64,000 nucleotides of DNA from Oceanococcus sp. HetDA_MAG_MS8 (GTDB lineage: Bacteria > Pseudomonadota > Gammaproteobacteria > Nevskiales > Oceanococcaceae), in the NCBI GenBank assembly GCA_019192445.1, contig JAHCMK010000003.1, positions 248,001 through 312,000 on the forward strand, read 5' to 3'. Position 1 is the stretch's first letter, and each line of letters begins with the position of its first letter. Positions 34,020 to 43,444 of the stretch are shown here, piece after piece. The notes under the pieces are model-generated. The model saw nothing but the letters and a program-made list of their open reading frames with translations, searched no databases and had not been told where the DNA came from. The position numbers were made by a program, and so were the translations under genes.

Positions 34020-36191
34020 ATGAATGCCATCCCCGGCTTGCCGGTGGCCGTTGTCGTGGTACTTGCTGTACTGGCATTGGCAACACCCTGGTTATTGCCA
34101 GACTCCAGAGCGCGTGCAGCCTGGCTGAGACTGGCTGTAGCCGCGGCGGCGTGGGCGGCAACGACGGCGTTGTTATGGCAACAGGTGCCGCTGCTGGGTC
34201 CGCTTTATTTGGGTCTGAGCGCGGTGTTGGCGTGGCAGTTTTGGCGGCTGATGATTGCCATACTGCAGTTGGAGCCTCGCCGCCGTTGGGCACTGTTGGT
34301 AGGGCGCGTCATCCTCGGCGTAGTCCTGGCCACATTGTTGCTATGGCCAGAGCCTTTGGCTGTGCTCGAGCACGAGTCGATCCGCTGGCGTCCGGTGTAC
34401 GCGGTGTATCTCGCGATGGGTTGGTGCCTGACCGTCATGAGTTGGGCTTTGGCTGAGTGGGTGTGGGGCTTATGGTGGCCTCGGGAGCGTGCTCGTCTGT
34501 TGCCCTGGGGGCTGATCTTGCTGCTGTTGGTTTGGGGCCTGGGCATGGACCTCATTGCTGGGGCCGAGGTCCACAATACTCCCGTCCCCCCCTTGGGCAG
34601 CTTGCCCCTGCTGGGCGGAGCCATCCTCGGTTGGTGGCTGATCGCGCAGCGCGCGGGCCCCTTTCCTCTGCTGGGGGAAATCCCGCGGAACGCCTTTTCT
34701 CAAATGCGTGACCCCGTGCTGCTGGTGGACGGAGCGCAACGCGTACAAGCTGTCACGCCCGCTGCCTTGGACTTGCTAGGAAGACGCTACGGAGCTGTGA
34801 TTGGCCAACGTTTGGCCGCGGTGCTCCCTGGCAGTCCGGAGGATGGCGCGATTTGGGAAGGCCCTGTGTGGTTGCCCGACCATTCCCGGCCCGACGGTGG
34901 GTTGTGGGTGCATGCGGCCGATATGCATGCCGAGAATCGCCAAGCCATTGCGCGGGTATTGCACCTGCGCAGTGGCTTGGAGTGGCCAGGCGGCGCCATT
35001 GCAACGCAGCGCAGCGCGGCGAGAAAACTGCCCTGGGTTGAAGGGGCGCATGTGGGGCGCTTGTTGGAGTCGGCGCTCCAGCGATACGGCATGGGACGCC
35101 AGAGCCTGGCGGCCAGCTTGCATGTGGATTACGACTGGTCGCGAATGCAGCAAGAGCATGGCGAGGCTGTGCTGCAAGGGCTTCTGGAGCGCTTGGGCCA
35201 GCGTTTGAGGGAAGTGTGCGATTGGCAGGTCGATTGTTTGCGGCTGCACGATGGGCAGTTCCTGCTACTGGTCACCGACCTCACTGGTGTTGAAGAGGTG
35301 GAGGCGATTATTGCCCGTGCGCAAAATTTGCTGCGCGAGCCCTTCGTGCTGGCGCGCAAAAAGTGGCCTCTACAATTACAACTCGCCTGCGTACCGGATT
35401 TGCGCCTATACCGGCATGTTAATGACTGGTTGGGCGATGCCAAGCTCGCGCTGCAAGAATCCCGTGGCCAATGTGTGAGCGCTGCACCGCGCGCTGAGCG
35501 GCGAGCGTCACTGACCTTGGCCTTGGAAAAATCTTTACTCAACGATGGTTTGGATTGGCGCGCAGAGCCGGTGCTGAATGTGACCACTCGTGAGGTGGCC
35601 GCATGGCGCTTGCAGCCCCATTGGACGCCCGAGCCCGATGTGCATTGGGGGCCACAGCGCTTGCGCCAAGCTGTTGAGGCTTTGCACATGGAGCGCGCCC
35701 TGTATCAGCTGGTCCCAGCGCAGCTACAGCAATGGTCGGAGATGATTTGGTTACCACTGCCTCTGGAACATTTGGCGGCTGCCCACAAAGGTTTGCGCGA
35801 AGCCCCGTCCGGGCTGCTTCTAGAGTTAGATCGTCTCGATAACGAGACGCTACGCCGGCAAGGCCTGCGAGCTAGCTCCAGTGACTGGCAATACCTAGCT
35901 CCAGCGCAGGCAGGGCGTGGCTTTGGTTTTGGCTTGGAGCCTCGCGTTTTACGTTTGGATGAAGAGCTCTGTTTGCCGGGGCTGTGTGACGATTTGGGAC
36001 GTCAGGCTTTAGTGCGGGGCTGCCGGGCGGCGGCCAAAGTCCGCAACCAAAGGTTATACGCCGCTGGAATTAGCTCACGCGCAGATTTGCGTGTGCTTCG
36101 CGAATTGGGTGTGGATTACGCTAGTGGACCGGCTATTGGTGTGGAAATGAGTATGCGAGCGGCCATGGCCTATTCCCCGCCGCGCGCCTGA
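34020..36191 (+). CDS. Membrane receptor with PAS and degenerate GGDEF-EAL domains
   Basis: 723 aa. Residues 1-215 hold about seven hydrophobic helices; about 222-290 is a PAS domain (FSQMRDPVLLVDGAQRVQAVTPAALDLL). About 350-490 has the GGDEF fold pattern, but the signature reads LHDGQF near residue 410. About 497-720 follows the EAL fold, with AWRLQPHW in place of the EAL motif and ELGVDYASGPAIG at the end. Both catalytic motifs are lost, so it probably neither makes nor breaks c-di-GMP but may sense it or act by contact. Starts 13 bases after glpK, possibly cotranscribed. Confidence 0.75.
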   Translation: MNAIPGLPVAVVVVLAVLALATPWLLPDSRARAAWLRLAVAAAAWAATTALLWQQVPLLGPLYLGLSAVLAWQFWRLMIAILQLEPRRRWALLVGRVILGVVLATLLLWPEPLAVLEHESIRWRPVYAVYLAMGWCLTVMSWALAEWVWGLWWPRERARLLPWGLILLLLVWGLGMDLIAGAEVHNTPVPPLGSLPLLGGAILGWWLIAQRAGPFPLLGEIPRNAFSQMRDPVLLVDGAQRVQAVTPAALDLLGRRYGAVIGQRLAAVLPGSPEDGAIWEGPVWLPDHSRPDGGLWVHAADMHAENRQAIARVLHLRSGLEWPGGAIATQRSAARKLPWVEGAHVGRLLESALQRYGMGRQSLAASLHVDYDWSRMQQEHGEAVLQGLLERLGQRLREVCDWQVDCLRLHDGQFLLLVTDLTGVEEVEAIIARAQNLLREPFVLARKKWPLQLQLACVPDLRLYRHVNDWLGDAKLALQESRGQCVSAAPRAERRASLTLALEKSLLNDGLDWRAEPVLNVTTREVAAWRLQPHWTPEPDVHWGPQRLRQAVEALHMERALYQLVPAQLQQWSEMIWLPLPLEHLAAAHKGLREAPSGLLLELDRLDNETLRRQGLRASSSDWQYLAPAQAGRGFGFGLEPRVLRLDEELCLPGLCDDLGRQALVRGCRAAAKVRNQRLYAAGISSRADLRVLRELGVDYASGPAIGVEMSMRAAMAYSPPRA

Positions 36192-36325
36192 TTTCCCAGA
36201 GGGCTCTGTTGTCGTCGGACAAGATAGCCCCTGCAAGCGAATGACTTTGAGACTTTGAATGTGAGATGCCGAGGCCTCTGCTGCCTTTGGGCCGCAAGGG
36301 CTGTGACCCGCCCGAGTCGCGGCGA

Positions 36326-36589
36326 CTACTTCGCAGCCACCAGAGTCGCTGTTACGGTCTGAGCCACGGTCATCGATGACAAAGTCGCCTCCATCTGCTT
36401 ATTCACAGAGGCGCTGAGGCTATCCACCAGCTGGCTTTGAATATGAGCCAAGGCATGATTGCCCTGCTGCGCAATGGATTCCCCCAGTTCAATCTGTTGG
36501 CGGTGATCAAGATCTGACTCTGCGGCCGCGATGCCGCTGGTCGTGAAGAGAGTAGCGGCGATCAGGACGTTCTTAATGGATGCGTACAT
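36326..36589 (-). CDS. Small secreted helical protein
   Basis: 87 aa. Signal peptide MYASIKNVLIAATLFTTSGIAAAE, then a helix-forming mature part of about 63 residues (DLDHRQQIELGESIAQQGNHALAHIQSQL...) without Cys or known motif. GGAG lies eight bases before the ATG at 36589. I do not recognise it; it could be a periplasmic adaptor or stress protein. The hydrophilic, Gln-rich helix suggests coiled-coil self-association. Confidence 0.6.
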   Translation of the reverse strand: MYASIKNVLIAATLFTTSGIAAAESDLDHRQQIELGESIAQQGNHALAHIQSQLVDSLSASVNKQMEATLSSMTVAQTVTATLVAAK

Positions 36590-36980
36590 GGTTGGCTCCG
36601 GCAGTTTCTGAGGGTGTCGTAGGACTTGTGTCCCGGCGACTTGTGGCCAGATTGCCGTAGCGGCGGGCCTCAAGCTTGAAAAGGCCCTGAAGAAATTCTT
36701 AAGAATTTCTGAAGTGTATTTTCCTTCTATTAATCAGCGTGTTAGGGAAGCGCTGAAGACATCCGCGAGCCTCAGCCAGATACAGCAGCTGGTTTGCTAG
36801 GTCTATCCCCAGCGCGTATTTTTGCAGCCGCGGTCCAGTGCAGGTCCAACCCACGCCCAGTCCAAGTCCAGTCCAGTCCAAGCCTATTCCAAGCCCATTC
36901 CAAGCCCAGTCCCTGGACTGAGCTTTGGACGCACTCCCGCGGCGCAGGCGGGTGTGTCAACGGCCGTCAGTGGCTGTTGG
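36590..36980. other. Intergenic region with a CCAGTCCAAG-type simple repeat
   Basis: 391 bases. From about 36834 to 36916 the sequence is built of short imperfect units TCCAGTCCAAGCC / TCCAAGCCCA. Frames through it give Pro-Ser-Lys or Gly-Leu-rich translations on every frame, so it is not a gene. The rest is AT-richer (ATTCTTAAGAATTT near 36695) and holds no promoter I can defend. Confidence 0.55.
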
Positions 36981-37367
36981 TCAACTGCCGGTGAAAAACA
37001 GTGCGACGGCGCAAGCCAAAGCGCCAGTCCACACAATGGTCCGCGCCAAGCCCCAATCCAGGCAATACAGCACCCCATAAATCAGACGCAGTACCACCCA
37101 GCTAAGGGCCAGGGCATTGATCGTGGTCTGCTCACCGCCGCTGAGCTGAGCAACAATGACTCCTGCGGCGAATATTGGAAAGGCTTCAAAGGCATTTTGC
37201 TGGGCCCAATGGGCACGTTTTCGGCGGCCTTCAAGAGTTTCAAGAAACTCTCTCGGGTTTTTATTTTCGGCCGGCCCCAACTTATGGCTACCGGTAAATT
37301 TCGCCAGCCCTGTCCAGATCAAGGGCATCAGGCCGCCTGCCAATACACACCAATAAGCGATGCTCAT
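36981..37367 (-). CDS. MAPEG-family membrane protein
   Basis: 128 aa with four hydrophobic segments. GSHKLGPAENKNPREFLETLEGRRKRAHWAQQNAFEAFPIFAAGV between helices 1 and 2 is the MAPEG pattern (Glu, Arg and Asn in AxxNxxE-type order), and LRLIYGVLYCLDWGLARTIVW follows. MAPEG enzymes use glutathione in eukaryotes; bacterial members of this COG3686 type are uncharacterised. Single gene. Confidence 0.82.
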   Translation of the reverse strand: MSIAYWCVLAGGLMPLIWTGLAKFTGSHKLGPAENKNPREFLETLEGRRKRAHWAQQNAFEAFPIFAAGVIVAQLSGGEQTTINALALSWVVLRLIYGVLYCLDWGLARTIVWTGALACAVALFFTGS

Positions 37368-37457
37368 TACGATTGTTCCTTGTGAAGTTGGTTGTTTGCC
37401 AATGTCAAAGCTGCTGCTCTACCAATCGACTAGATGCGGCAGGGGTACTGGTTGCCC

Positions 37458-38420
37458 TTAAGCAGGTGCCGTCGCCGGAAACGGGGGGCCCTGCAAGCTA
37501 TTTTCTGCGAGGCACATATTCCAGAGTTGCTCGGCCTCGCCCGGGTCTGGGCGAGTACGTGCCAAACGTACGATGGGCCGCTCGCGTCGATCACACCAGA
37601 AGGCTCCACTGGCATCTACGTCGCCGGCTACGGCCAGCCATACCGCTGTTTCTACGCCTTGCTCTGGGCTACGCAGTAGCGGTGACATCAGCGTATTGAA
37701 GCCGGGTAAGGACTTGGCCACGCCGGGTGTGGCTGCCCAGCCAGGGTGCATGGCGTTCACCTGGCGCTGCGGCCATAAGCGCGCCCAAATTTGGGTCAGC
37801 ATGACCTGCATGCGCTTGTGCTCGGCATAAGCCTGGACGCCCTTGTAGGCGCGGCTGCGATATTGAGGGTCGGCCAGGTGAATGGCCGCACCATACATGC
37901 CCCCGGAAGATACGGTAACAATGCGTCCCTTCTCACGCAGGAGCGGGGCTATGCCCAGAGTGAGCCTGAAGGTGCCTAAGACGTTGATGGCGAAGCTTTG
38001 CTCCAGGCCCGCAGCTGTATCAATGCGCTTGCGATTGAGCACCCCAGCGTTGTTGATAAGGGCATCCAAGGGAGCGCTCTGCGCGAGTTGAGCCAGGGCA
38101 TCGTCAACACTGTCCGGCTCGGCCAGATCGCAGTGAATGACCTGCAGGCGGGCACCGGGATACTGCTCGCCAAGCTCCAATTTGACGTTTGTGGCCGCAT
38201 CAAGGTTTCGGCAAAGCATGGAAACCGTCGCGCCACGCTCGGCGAGCATGGCTGTGGCGGCTTTGCCCAAGCCGGAATTGGCCCCGGTAATAGCAATATG
38301 CCGGCCGTGTAAGTCGCATGGTAATGGCTGAAAGTGCTTCTTGCGTAAGCGGTAGCCCAGGCTGGTGTAGCCGCCGAGCAGGCTGGCATCGAGCCAGCGA
38401 TCCCAAAGCGATGGTTGCAT
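37458..38420 (-). CDS. Short-chain dehydrogenase/reductase
   Basis: 320-aa NAD(P)-dependent oxidoreductase. IAITGANSGLGKAATAMLAERGA is the Rossmann cofactor loop; LINNAGVLNRKR, the catalytic Ser in VTVSSGGMYG and Tyr/Lys in YAEHKR are in place. An N-terminal extension (LWDRWLDASLLGGYTSLGYRLRK) matches the DHRS12-like group, which acts on lipophilic substrates at membranes. The start is 2 bases after the nudC stop, so the two are an operon. Confidence 0.87.
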   Translation of the reverse strand: MQPSLWDRWLDASLLGGYTSLGYRLRKKHFQPLPCDLHGRHIAITGANSGLGKAATAMLAERGATVSMLCRNLDAATNVKLELGEQYPGARLQVIHCDLAEPDSVDDALAQLAQSAPLDALINNAGVLNRKRIDTAAGLEQSFAINVLGTFRLTLGIAPLLREKGRIVTVSSGGMYGAAIHLADPQYRSRAYKGVQAYAEHKRMQVMLTQIWARLWPQRQVNAMHPGWAATPGVAKSLPGFNTLMSPLLRSPEQGVETAVWLAVAGDVDASGAFWCDRRERPIVRLARTRPDPGEAEQLWNMCLAENSLQGPPFPATAPA

Positions 38421-38422
38421 GC

Positions 38423-39403
38423 TTAGCCTTTAGGGTTGAAATAGCCGGATAAGGGCATGTCGCTACCGGCATCAAACCACGTGCGAATCAAATGATGCGA
38501 GAGCGTGAATGGCGGCGGGATATGTAACTCACCGCTGCGAATGCCCTCGGCAATATCGGCGCGGCTGAACCAGTCCGCGGCATCGAGTTCGTCTTGGCTG
38601 GTTTGCGGTGCTTCGCCCTCAGAGCTGGCGATAAAGCCAAGCAACACGGAGGCAGGGAAGGGCCAGGGTTGGGAGGCAATGTAGCGCGTGCCCGTGACTT
38701 TGACCCGTGCCTCCTCCCAGATCTCCCGGGCGACACAATCTTCGATGGTTTCCCCGGGTTCGGAAAAACCAGCGAGTACCGAGTACAGGCTGGTGGGCCA
38801 CTGCGGTTGACGGCCTAGCAAGGCGCGATCCTGAGGGTCAGTGACCAAGCAGAGCATGGAGGGGTCGCTGCGTGGGTAATGTTCGACCTTGCAGTCGTTG
38901 CAGTAAAGCACGTGGCCAGCCGATTGGGCTTCGGTGCGGGCTCCGCAGCGCCCACAGTGCCGATGCTGCCGCTGCCAATAAATCATGGCGCGGGCATAAC
39001 CAAGTAGTGCGGCGTCATCACCACTCAGAATTGGCACAGAGCCGCGCAGGTCGGCGAACTGTAGCCGTTGCGCCAAGTTATCGTCGGCACTGGCATCAAA
39101 GCAGAAGACGGCGCGATTATTGTCAAGACGCAGGCCGAGAAAAATCGGTTGAAGGGGCTCTTCCTCCAGGTCTTCGAACCGCAGGAACTGTGGTCTTCCG
39201 TCGCTAATGGCGCTGCGATAGCGCCAAACCGGCAACCAGTCGGCTTGCGCGTAAAGGCTCTGAATCCAGTTGGCATCCTTGCGCTTTTCGCTGGCACGGT
39301 CGAGGGGGGCGCCACGCAAACCAGGCGCACTTTGTGGGGGGTAAGGCTGCATCCGTAGTTGAACGTCCGAATTCCAGGGCTGGCAGCATCGCAGATGCGT
39401 CAT
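38423..39403 (-). CDS. nudC: NAD+ diphosphatase NudC
   Basis: Hydrolyses NADH and NAD to NMN and AMP, and removes NAD caps from RNA. A four-Cys zinc ribbon (CGRCG ... YCNDCK) precedes the Nudix box GFSEPGETIEDCVAREIWEEARV, and SQPWPFPASVLLGF is the NudC-specific array. Three starts are possible: 39472, 39403 and 39352 (349, 326 and 309 aa); none has a strong ribosome site, and family alignment begins only near LDRASEKRKD, so 39403 is a compromise. Divergent from the protease gene at 39463. Confidence 0.92.
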   Translation of the reverse strand: MTHLRCCQPWNSDVQLRMQPYPPQSAPGLRGAPLDRASEKRKDANWIQSLYAQADWLPVWRYRSAISDGRPQFLRFEDLEEEPLQPIFLGLRLDNNRAVFCFDASADDNLAQRLQFADLRGSVPILSGDDAALLGYARAMIYWQRQHRHCGRCGARTEAQSAGHVLYCNDCKVEHYPRSDPSMLCLVTDPQDRALLGRQPQWPTSLYSVLAGFSEPGETIEDCVAREIWEEARVKVTGTRYIASQPWPFPASVLLGFIASSEGEAPQTSQDELDAADWFSRADIAEGIRSGELHIPPPFTLSHHLIRTWFDAGSDMPLSGYFNPKG

Positions 39404-39462
39404 GGCCCGCGCAATGCAGGTAATCTGTTTGCACTCGTGTTCCTCGCCGCTTGGTAGCCCCC

Positions 39463-40980
39463 ATGCCCTCAATCATCTTGGCCTTGAGCTTGATCCTGAC
39501 CAGCCTGACCGTGTCCGCGCAGGCTCCTCTGGTGAGTCTGCCGGCACCCGACACGGCCGCCATTGACGCGGCTCGTGAGCGCCTTCGGCCGTTCATTTTT
39601 GCCGTGCCGATTGAACTGGGATGGGATATCGCTGCCTTTGGCAGTTGGTCCGAGCGCAGCACACAGCGCACCTGGTCAGCTGAGCTTTTTGCCGACCAGG
39701 CCAGCTCGCTCTCCTTGCACTTCAGTCGCATGCGCCTGCCCGAGGGCGCAACCCTCAGCGTCTTCGATATGGATGGCGCGGTGATTGATCGTTTTGACTC
39801 CGCAATCAATGCCCGTCAGCAAGTCTGGTCCTCACAAGGGCGGGGTGATCGGCTGCGGCTGGAGTTGATCGTGCCAGCGGGAACTGAGCTTAATGAGCTT
39901 GATCTCGTAGTCGGCCGTGCTTTCTACGGTTTTCGCGGAGTGGATGCCTTCATGGGCTACGCGAATACAAAGAATGCCGGCTCGTGCAATATCGATGTTG
40001 CTTGCAGCCAAGCGGATCCATTTTCCGACCAGGTGCGCTCCACCGTTTTGTTGTCAATTGATGGCTCTGGTTTGTGCACCGGGAACCTCATCAACAATAC
40101 CGCTCAAGATCAAACACCTTTTGTGCTCACTGCGGATCATTGTGAGATCGACAGTGTAAATGACGAGTCGGTGGTCTTTTATTTTGATTATCAGCGTCAA
40201 TCTTGCGAGACTGGCCGCGACTATGACTCGCGGGAGCAAGTGTCATTGGGGGCCTTGCCTCATGTGAACGGATCACAGTTGCTGGCGGATCGTGCCCGTA
40301 GCGATTTCACCTTGCTCATAATGGGATCTGCCAATGCGCCGGCAGCCATTCCGGCAGAGACCGACCCTTATTGGATTGGTTGGACGCGGTCGGTCACACC
40401 CGCCACGGCAGGCGCCGGTGTGCATCATCCCAGTGGGACGGAGAAATCGATCGCGCTGTTTTCCACCCCCTTAGAAGCCGCGGAAATTTGCCCTATTGGA
40501 CAGCCTAGTTGTAGCGATAACGAGCGGGTCTCAGTGTGGGTGGTGGTGTGGTCGGATGGCACCACCGAGCAGGGATCGTCGGGCTCAGCCATTTTTGGTG
40601 ATGACGGTTTGGTGCGCGGCGCCTTATATGGAGGCGGCGCCTCGTGTTCCTCGCAGGATTCGCCAGACGTATACGGGCGTTTCGATGTGTCTTGGGACAC
40701 GGGCAACGGTCCCAGCGAACAATTACGCCCCTGGCTCGACCCCGTCGGCTCCAACCCGACCAGCTTGCAAGGTTTGGACAGCAGCGGTATGCAGCCCACG
40801 CCGACTCCAACGGCCACACCAACCCCAACGGCCACACCAACGCCTTCGCCATCTCCCACTGCAGCGCCCACGCCTACTCCAGACCCTGATTCTGGAGGTG
40901 GAAGTTCGGGGTCGCTGCAATGGCTGAGCGTTTTGCTGTTGATACTGCTGGGTTCGTATAGCCGGCGGCGCGGCGGCTGA
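39463..40980 (+). CDS. Secreted trypsin-like serine protease with GlyGly-CTERM-like tail
   Basis: 505 aa. Signal peptide MPSIILALSLILTSLTVSAQA. The protease domain (about residues 165-430) resembles lysyl endopeptidases: His in VLTADHCEID (~225), Asp in RSDFTLLIMG (~280), Ser in EQGSSGSAIFGDDG (~373), with six or more Cys for disulfides. A Pro-Thr linker (about 445-475) leads to GGGSSGS, a hydrophobic helix and a terminal RRRGG. That tail is the GlyGly-CTERM sort signal processed by rhombosortase. No rhombosortase gene is in the window. The ATG at 39463 begins the signal; a TTG at 39451 is weaker. Confidence 0.87.
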   Translation: MPSIILALSLILTSLTVSAQAPLVSLPAPDTAAIDAARERLRPFIFAVPIELGWDIAAFGSWSERSTQRTWSAELFADQASSLSLHFSRMRLPEGATLSVFDMDGAVIDRFDSAINARQQVWSSQGRGDRLRLELIVPAGTELNELDLVVGRAFYGFRGVDAFMGYANTKNAGSCNIDVACSQADPFSDQVRSTVLLSIDGSGLCTGNLINNTAQDQTPFVLTADHCEIDSVNDESVVFYFDYQRQSCETGRDYDSREQVSLGALPHVNGSQLLADRARSDFTLLIMGSANAPAAIPAETDPYWIGWTRSVTPATAGAGVHHPSGTEKSIALFSTPLEAAEICPIGQPSCSDNERVSVWVVVWSDGTTEQGSSGSAIFGDDGLVRGALYGGGASCSSQDSPDVYGRFDVSWDTGNGPSEQLRPWLDPVGSNPTSLQGLDSSGMQPTPTPTATPTPTATPTPSPSPTAAPTPTPDPDSGGGSSGSLQWLSVLLLILLGSYSRRRGG

Positions 40981-41087
40981 GCGGAATTGAAGCGTGGCTC
41001 GGTGAGGGGTGGAGGTAGCTTTGCCTCAGTGATCTGCCTTTGACCTTCGTCATGCCAATGTCAACTGGCATGGGTCACAATGGGGTT

Positions 41088-43184
41088 ATGAGCACCAAAT
41101 CCGTCCCACCACTAGAACATTTTCTCGACCCGGCCAACTTTCATAATCGGGAGTTGTCCTTGCTGGAATTCAACCATCGCGTGCTCGCCCAGGCTCGCGA
41201 CGGTCGGGTGCCGTTGTTGGAGCGGCTGAAGTTCTTGTGTATTTCCTGCTCGAACCTGGATGAGTTTTTCGAGATTCGGGTGGGTGGCTTGAAGCAACGC
41301 CTGCGGGCTGGTGCGACGGCTGCGGGCGTGGAGAGCCGATCTCCACAGGAAATTATGGATGCGGTGTCAGTGCGCGCTCACCGTTTGGTGGCCCAGCAAT
41401 ATCAAACGCTGAACGACATCCTCATTCCTCGTTTGGCTGAACACAAAATTCGCTTCCTACGGCGTTCGGTCTTCACGGCAAACCCGGTTTTGGACGAGTG
41501 GTTGCGGGCCTACTTTCGCCGCGAGGTGCTGCCTATTCTTTCGCCAATGGGGCTGGATTTGGCGCATCCCTTCCCGCGAGTGTTGAACAAATCGCTGAAC
41601 TTCATCGTGTCTTTGGAGGGTAAGGACGCCTTTGGACGGAACGCCAATATGGCGGTCATCCAGGCGCCGCGCGCCTTGCCGAGGTTGATTCAGGTGCCGC
41701 CCGAAGTGTGCGGCCGGCCATATGACTTTGTGTTCTTGTCGTCGGTCATTCACGCCTACGTGAATGAGTTGTTTCCGGGGATGGATGCCACGGGTTGCTA
41801 TCAATTCCGGGTAACCCGCAACTCCGATTTGTTCGTCGATGAGGAAGAGGTCGACGACCTCATGGATGCGCTGGAAGGGGAGCTGGCGTATCGGGATTTT
41901 GGCGATGCCGTTCGCCTAGAAGTCGCCCACAATTGTCCGCAGCGCATGACCCAGTTCTTGCTGGAAGTGCACAAGCTAGAGCCCAGCGCTTTGTTTCAGG
42001 TGGATGGGCCAGTGAACTTGAATCGGCTTATGAAGTTGGCCGACATGGTGGACCTGCCGGAACTGAAATACCGCAACTTCACGCCGCACACTCCTCCGGC
42101 CCTGCAGCGTGGCACCGATATGTTTGCCTCCCTGCGCAAACAGGCCGTTCTGCTGCACCACCCCTACGATAGCTTCGCGCCCGTGGTGGACTTTCTGCGC
42201 ATGGCAGCCAAAGACCCCCATGTGTTGGTGATTAAGCAAACCCTGTATCGCACCGGGGCCGATTCTTCGGTCGTGGAAGCCTTGGTGGATGCGGCGCGAG
42301 CCGGTAAGGAAGTCACGGTGGTCATCGAGCTGCGGGCGCGCTTTGATGAGGCCGAGAACATTGACCTGGCCGAACGGCTGCAAGACGCTGGCGCCCATGT
42401 GGTGTATGGCGTGGTGGGGCATAAGACCCACGCAAAGATGATCTTGGTGGTGCGCCGTGAGGGCGAGGGCTTGCGTCAGTATGTGCACCTGGGCACGGGC
42501 AATTACCATCCGCGCACGGCCCGTTTGTACACCGACTATGGCCTGTTCACCGCAGACCCTGAGATCTGCGATGACGCGGGCAAGGTGTTCATGCAGCTCA
42601 CCAGCTTAGGTAAGCTCACAACCTTCCATAAGTTGCTGCACTCGCCATTCACCCTGCACAAGGGCGTATTGGCCAAAATTGACCGTGAAGTGCAAAACGC
42701 TCTGGACGGCAAGCCAGCCAGAGTGATCCTCAAGATGAACCAATGCGTAGAGGCTCAATCGGTGGCAGCCCTCTACCGCGCCGCCACAGCTGGGGTGCAG
42801 GTGGACCTCATCGTGCGTGGTATGACCACAGTGAAGCCGGGAATTAAGGGGGTTTCAGAAAACGTCCGCTTGGTTTCCGTTATTGGTCGCTTTTTGGAGC
42901 ATACGCGCACCTTCTACTTTGAGAACGGCGGCAACCCCGAGGTGTATTGCTCCAGCGCCGACTTCATGGAGCGGAATTTCTTCCGCCGGGTGGAGGTCAT
43001 GTTCCCTATTGAGGATCCGCGTAGCCGGGACCGGGTGGTGCGCGAGCTCAAATTGTATTTGGCTGATGAGTCTCAAGGCTGGCTACTTCAGCCCGATGGC
43101 AGTTACGAACGTATTGAGCCCAAACCAGGCCGCCGCAAAGTCCGCGCGGCACAAACACGGCTGCTAGAGGCGAAACGACGCTAA
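41088..43184 (+). CDS. ppk1: Polyphosphate kinase 1
   Basis: 698-aa enzyme that makes polyphosphate from ATP. FHNRELSLLEFNHRVLAQA is the N-terminal signature, LDEFFEIRVGGLKQ follows, and the PLD-like half holds the autophosphorylated His in GHKTHAKMILVV and the second His in FLEHTRTFYFENGG. LGTGNYHPRTARLYTDYGLF is also typical. The ATG at 41088 follows a GGGG ribosome site; an in-frame TTG at 41040 adds nothing family-like. No ppx gene adjacent; the repeat island begins 44 bases after the stop. Confidence 0.96.
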   Translation: MSTKSVPPLEHFLDPANFHNRELSLLEFNHRVLAQARDGRVPLLERLKFLCISCSNLDEFFEIRVGGLKQRLRAGATAAGVESRSPQEIMDAVSVRAHRLVAQQYQTLNDILIPRLAEHKIRFLRRSVFTANPVLDEWLRAYFRREVLPILSPMGLDLAHPFPRVLNKSLNFIVSLEGKDAFGRNANMAVIQAPRALPRLIQVPPEVCGRPYDFVFLSSVIHAYVNELFPGMDATGCYQFRVTRNSDLFVDEEEVDDLMDALEGELAYRDFGDAVRLEVAHNCPQRMTQFLLEVHKLEPSALFQVDGPVNLNRLMKLADMVDLPELKYRNFTPHTPPALQRGTDMFASLRKQAVLLHHPYDSFAPVVDFLRMAAKDPHVLVIKQTLYRTGADSSVVEALVDAARAGKEVTVVIELRARFDEAENIDLAERLQDAGAHVVYGVVGHKTHAKMILVVRREGEGLRQYVHLGTGNYHPRTARLYTDYGLFTADPEICDDAGKVFMQLTSLGKLTTFHKLLHSPFTLHKGVLAKIDREVQNALDGKPARVILKMNQCVEAQSVAALYRAATAGVQVDLIVRGMTTVKPGIKGVSENVRLVSVIGRFLEHTRTFYFENGGNPEVYCSSADFMERNFFRRVEVMFPIEDPRSRDRVVRELKLYLADESQGWLLQPDGSYERIEPKPGRRKVRAAQTRLLEAKRR

Positions 43185-43227
43185 GGTAAGCGGGCCTTTG
43201 CAGGCTCTGATTAACGTGGTTTTTTTA

Positions 43228-43414
43228 GCCACAGATTGGCGCAGATTGCCGCAGATGGGGTCTGTGGATTTCCAGGAGTTGTCACACTGGAAACGACGGC
43301 GGCTCCGGGGGGTTGCTAAGTGACGCGCAGCGTGCGACATCCACGAAATTCTGTGAACATCGGTGCCCATCTGTGGAAACAAAATACCTGCAAGAATCTG
43401 TACCAATCTGTGGC
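43228..43414. repeat. CAGAT-phased repeat, copy B1
   Basis: 187-bp unit. The left end has CAGATTGGCG CAGATTGCCG CAGATG with a 10-base period; the right end has CATCTGTGG and AATCTGTACC AATCTGTGGC, also 10-base phased. It is followed by a 30-base spacer containing GGTTGAGGGTGTT that recurs after other copies. The unit begins 44 bases after ppk1. Confidence 0.8.
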
Positions 43415-43444
43415 AACAGTGCTATTGGTTGAGGGTGTTCTTTA

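Noticed and set aside
37390-37440. tRNA-like word GGTAGAGC (minus strand)
   Set aside because: No acceptor stem, anticodon arm or T-loop in the surrounding sequence.
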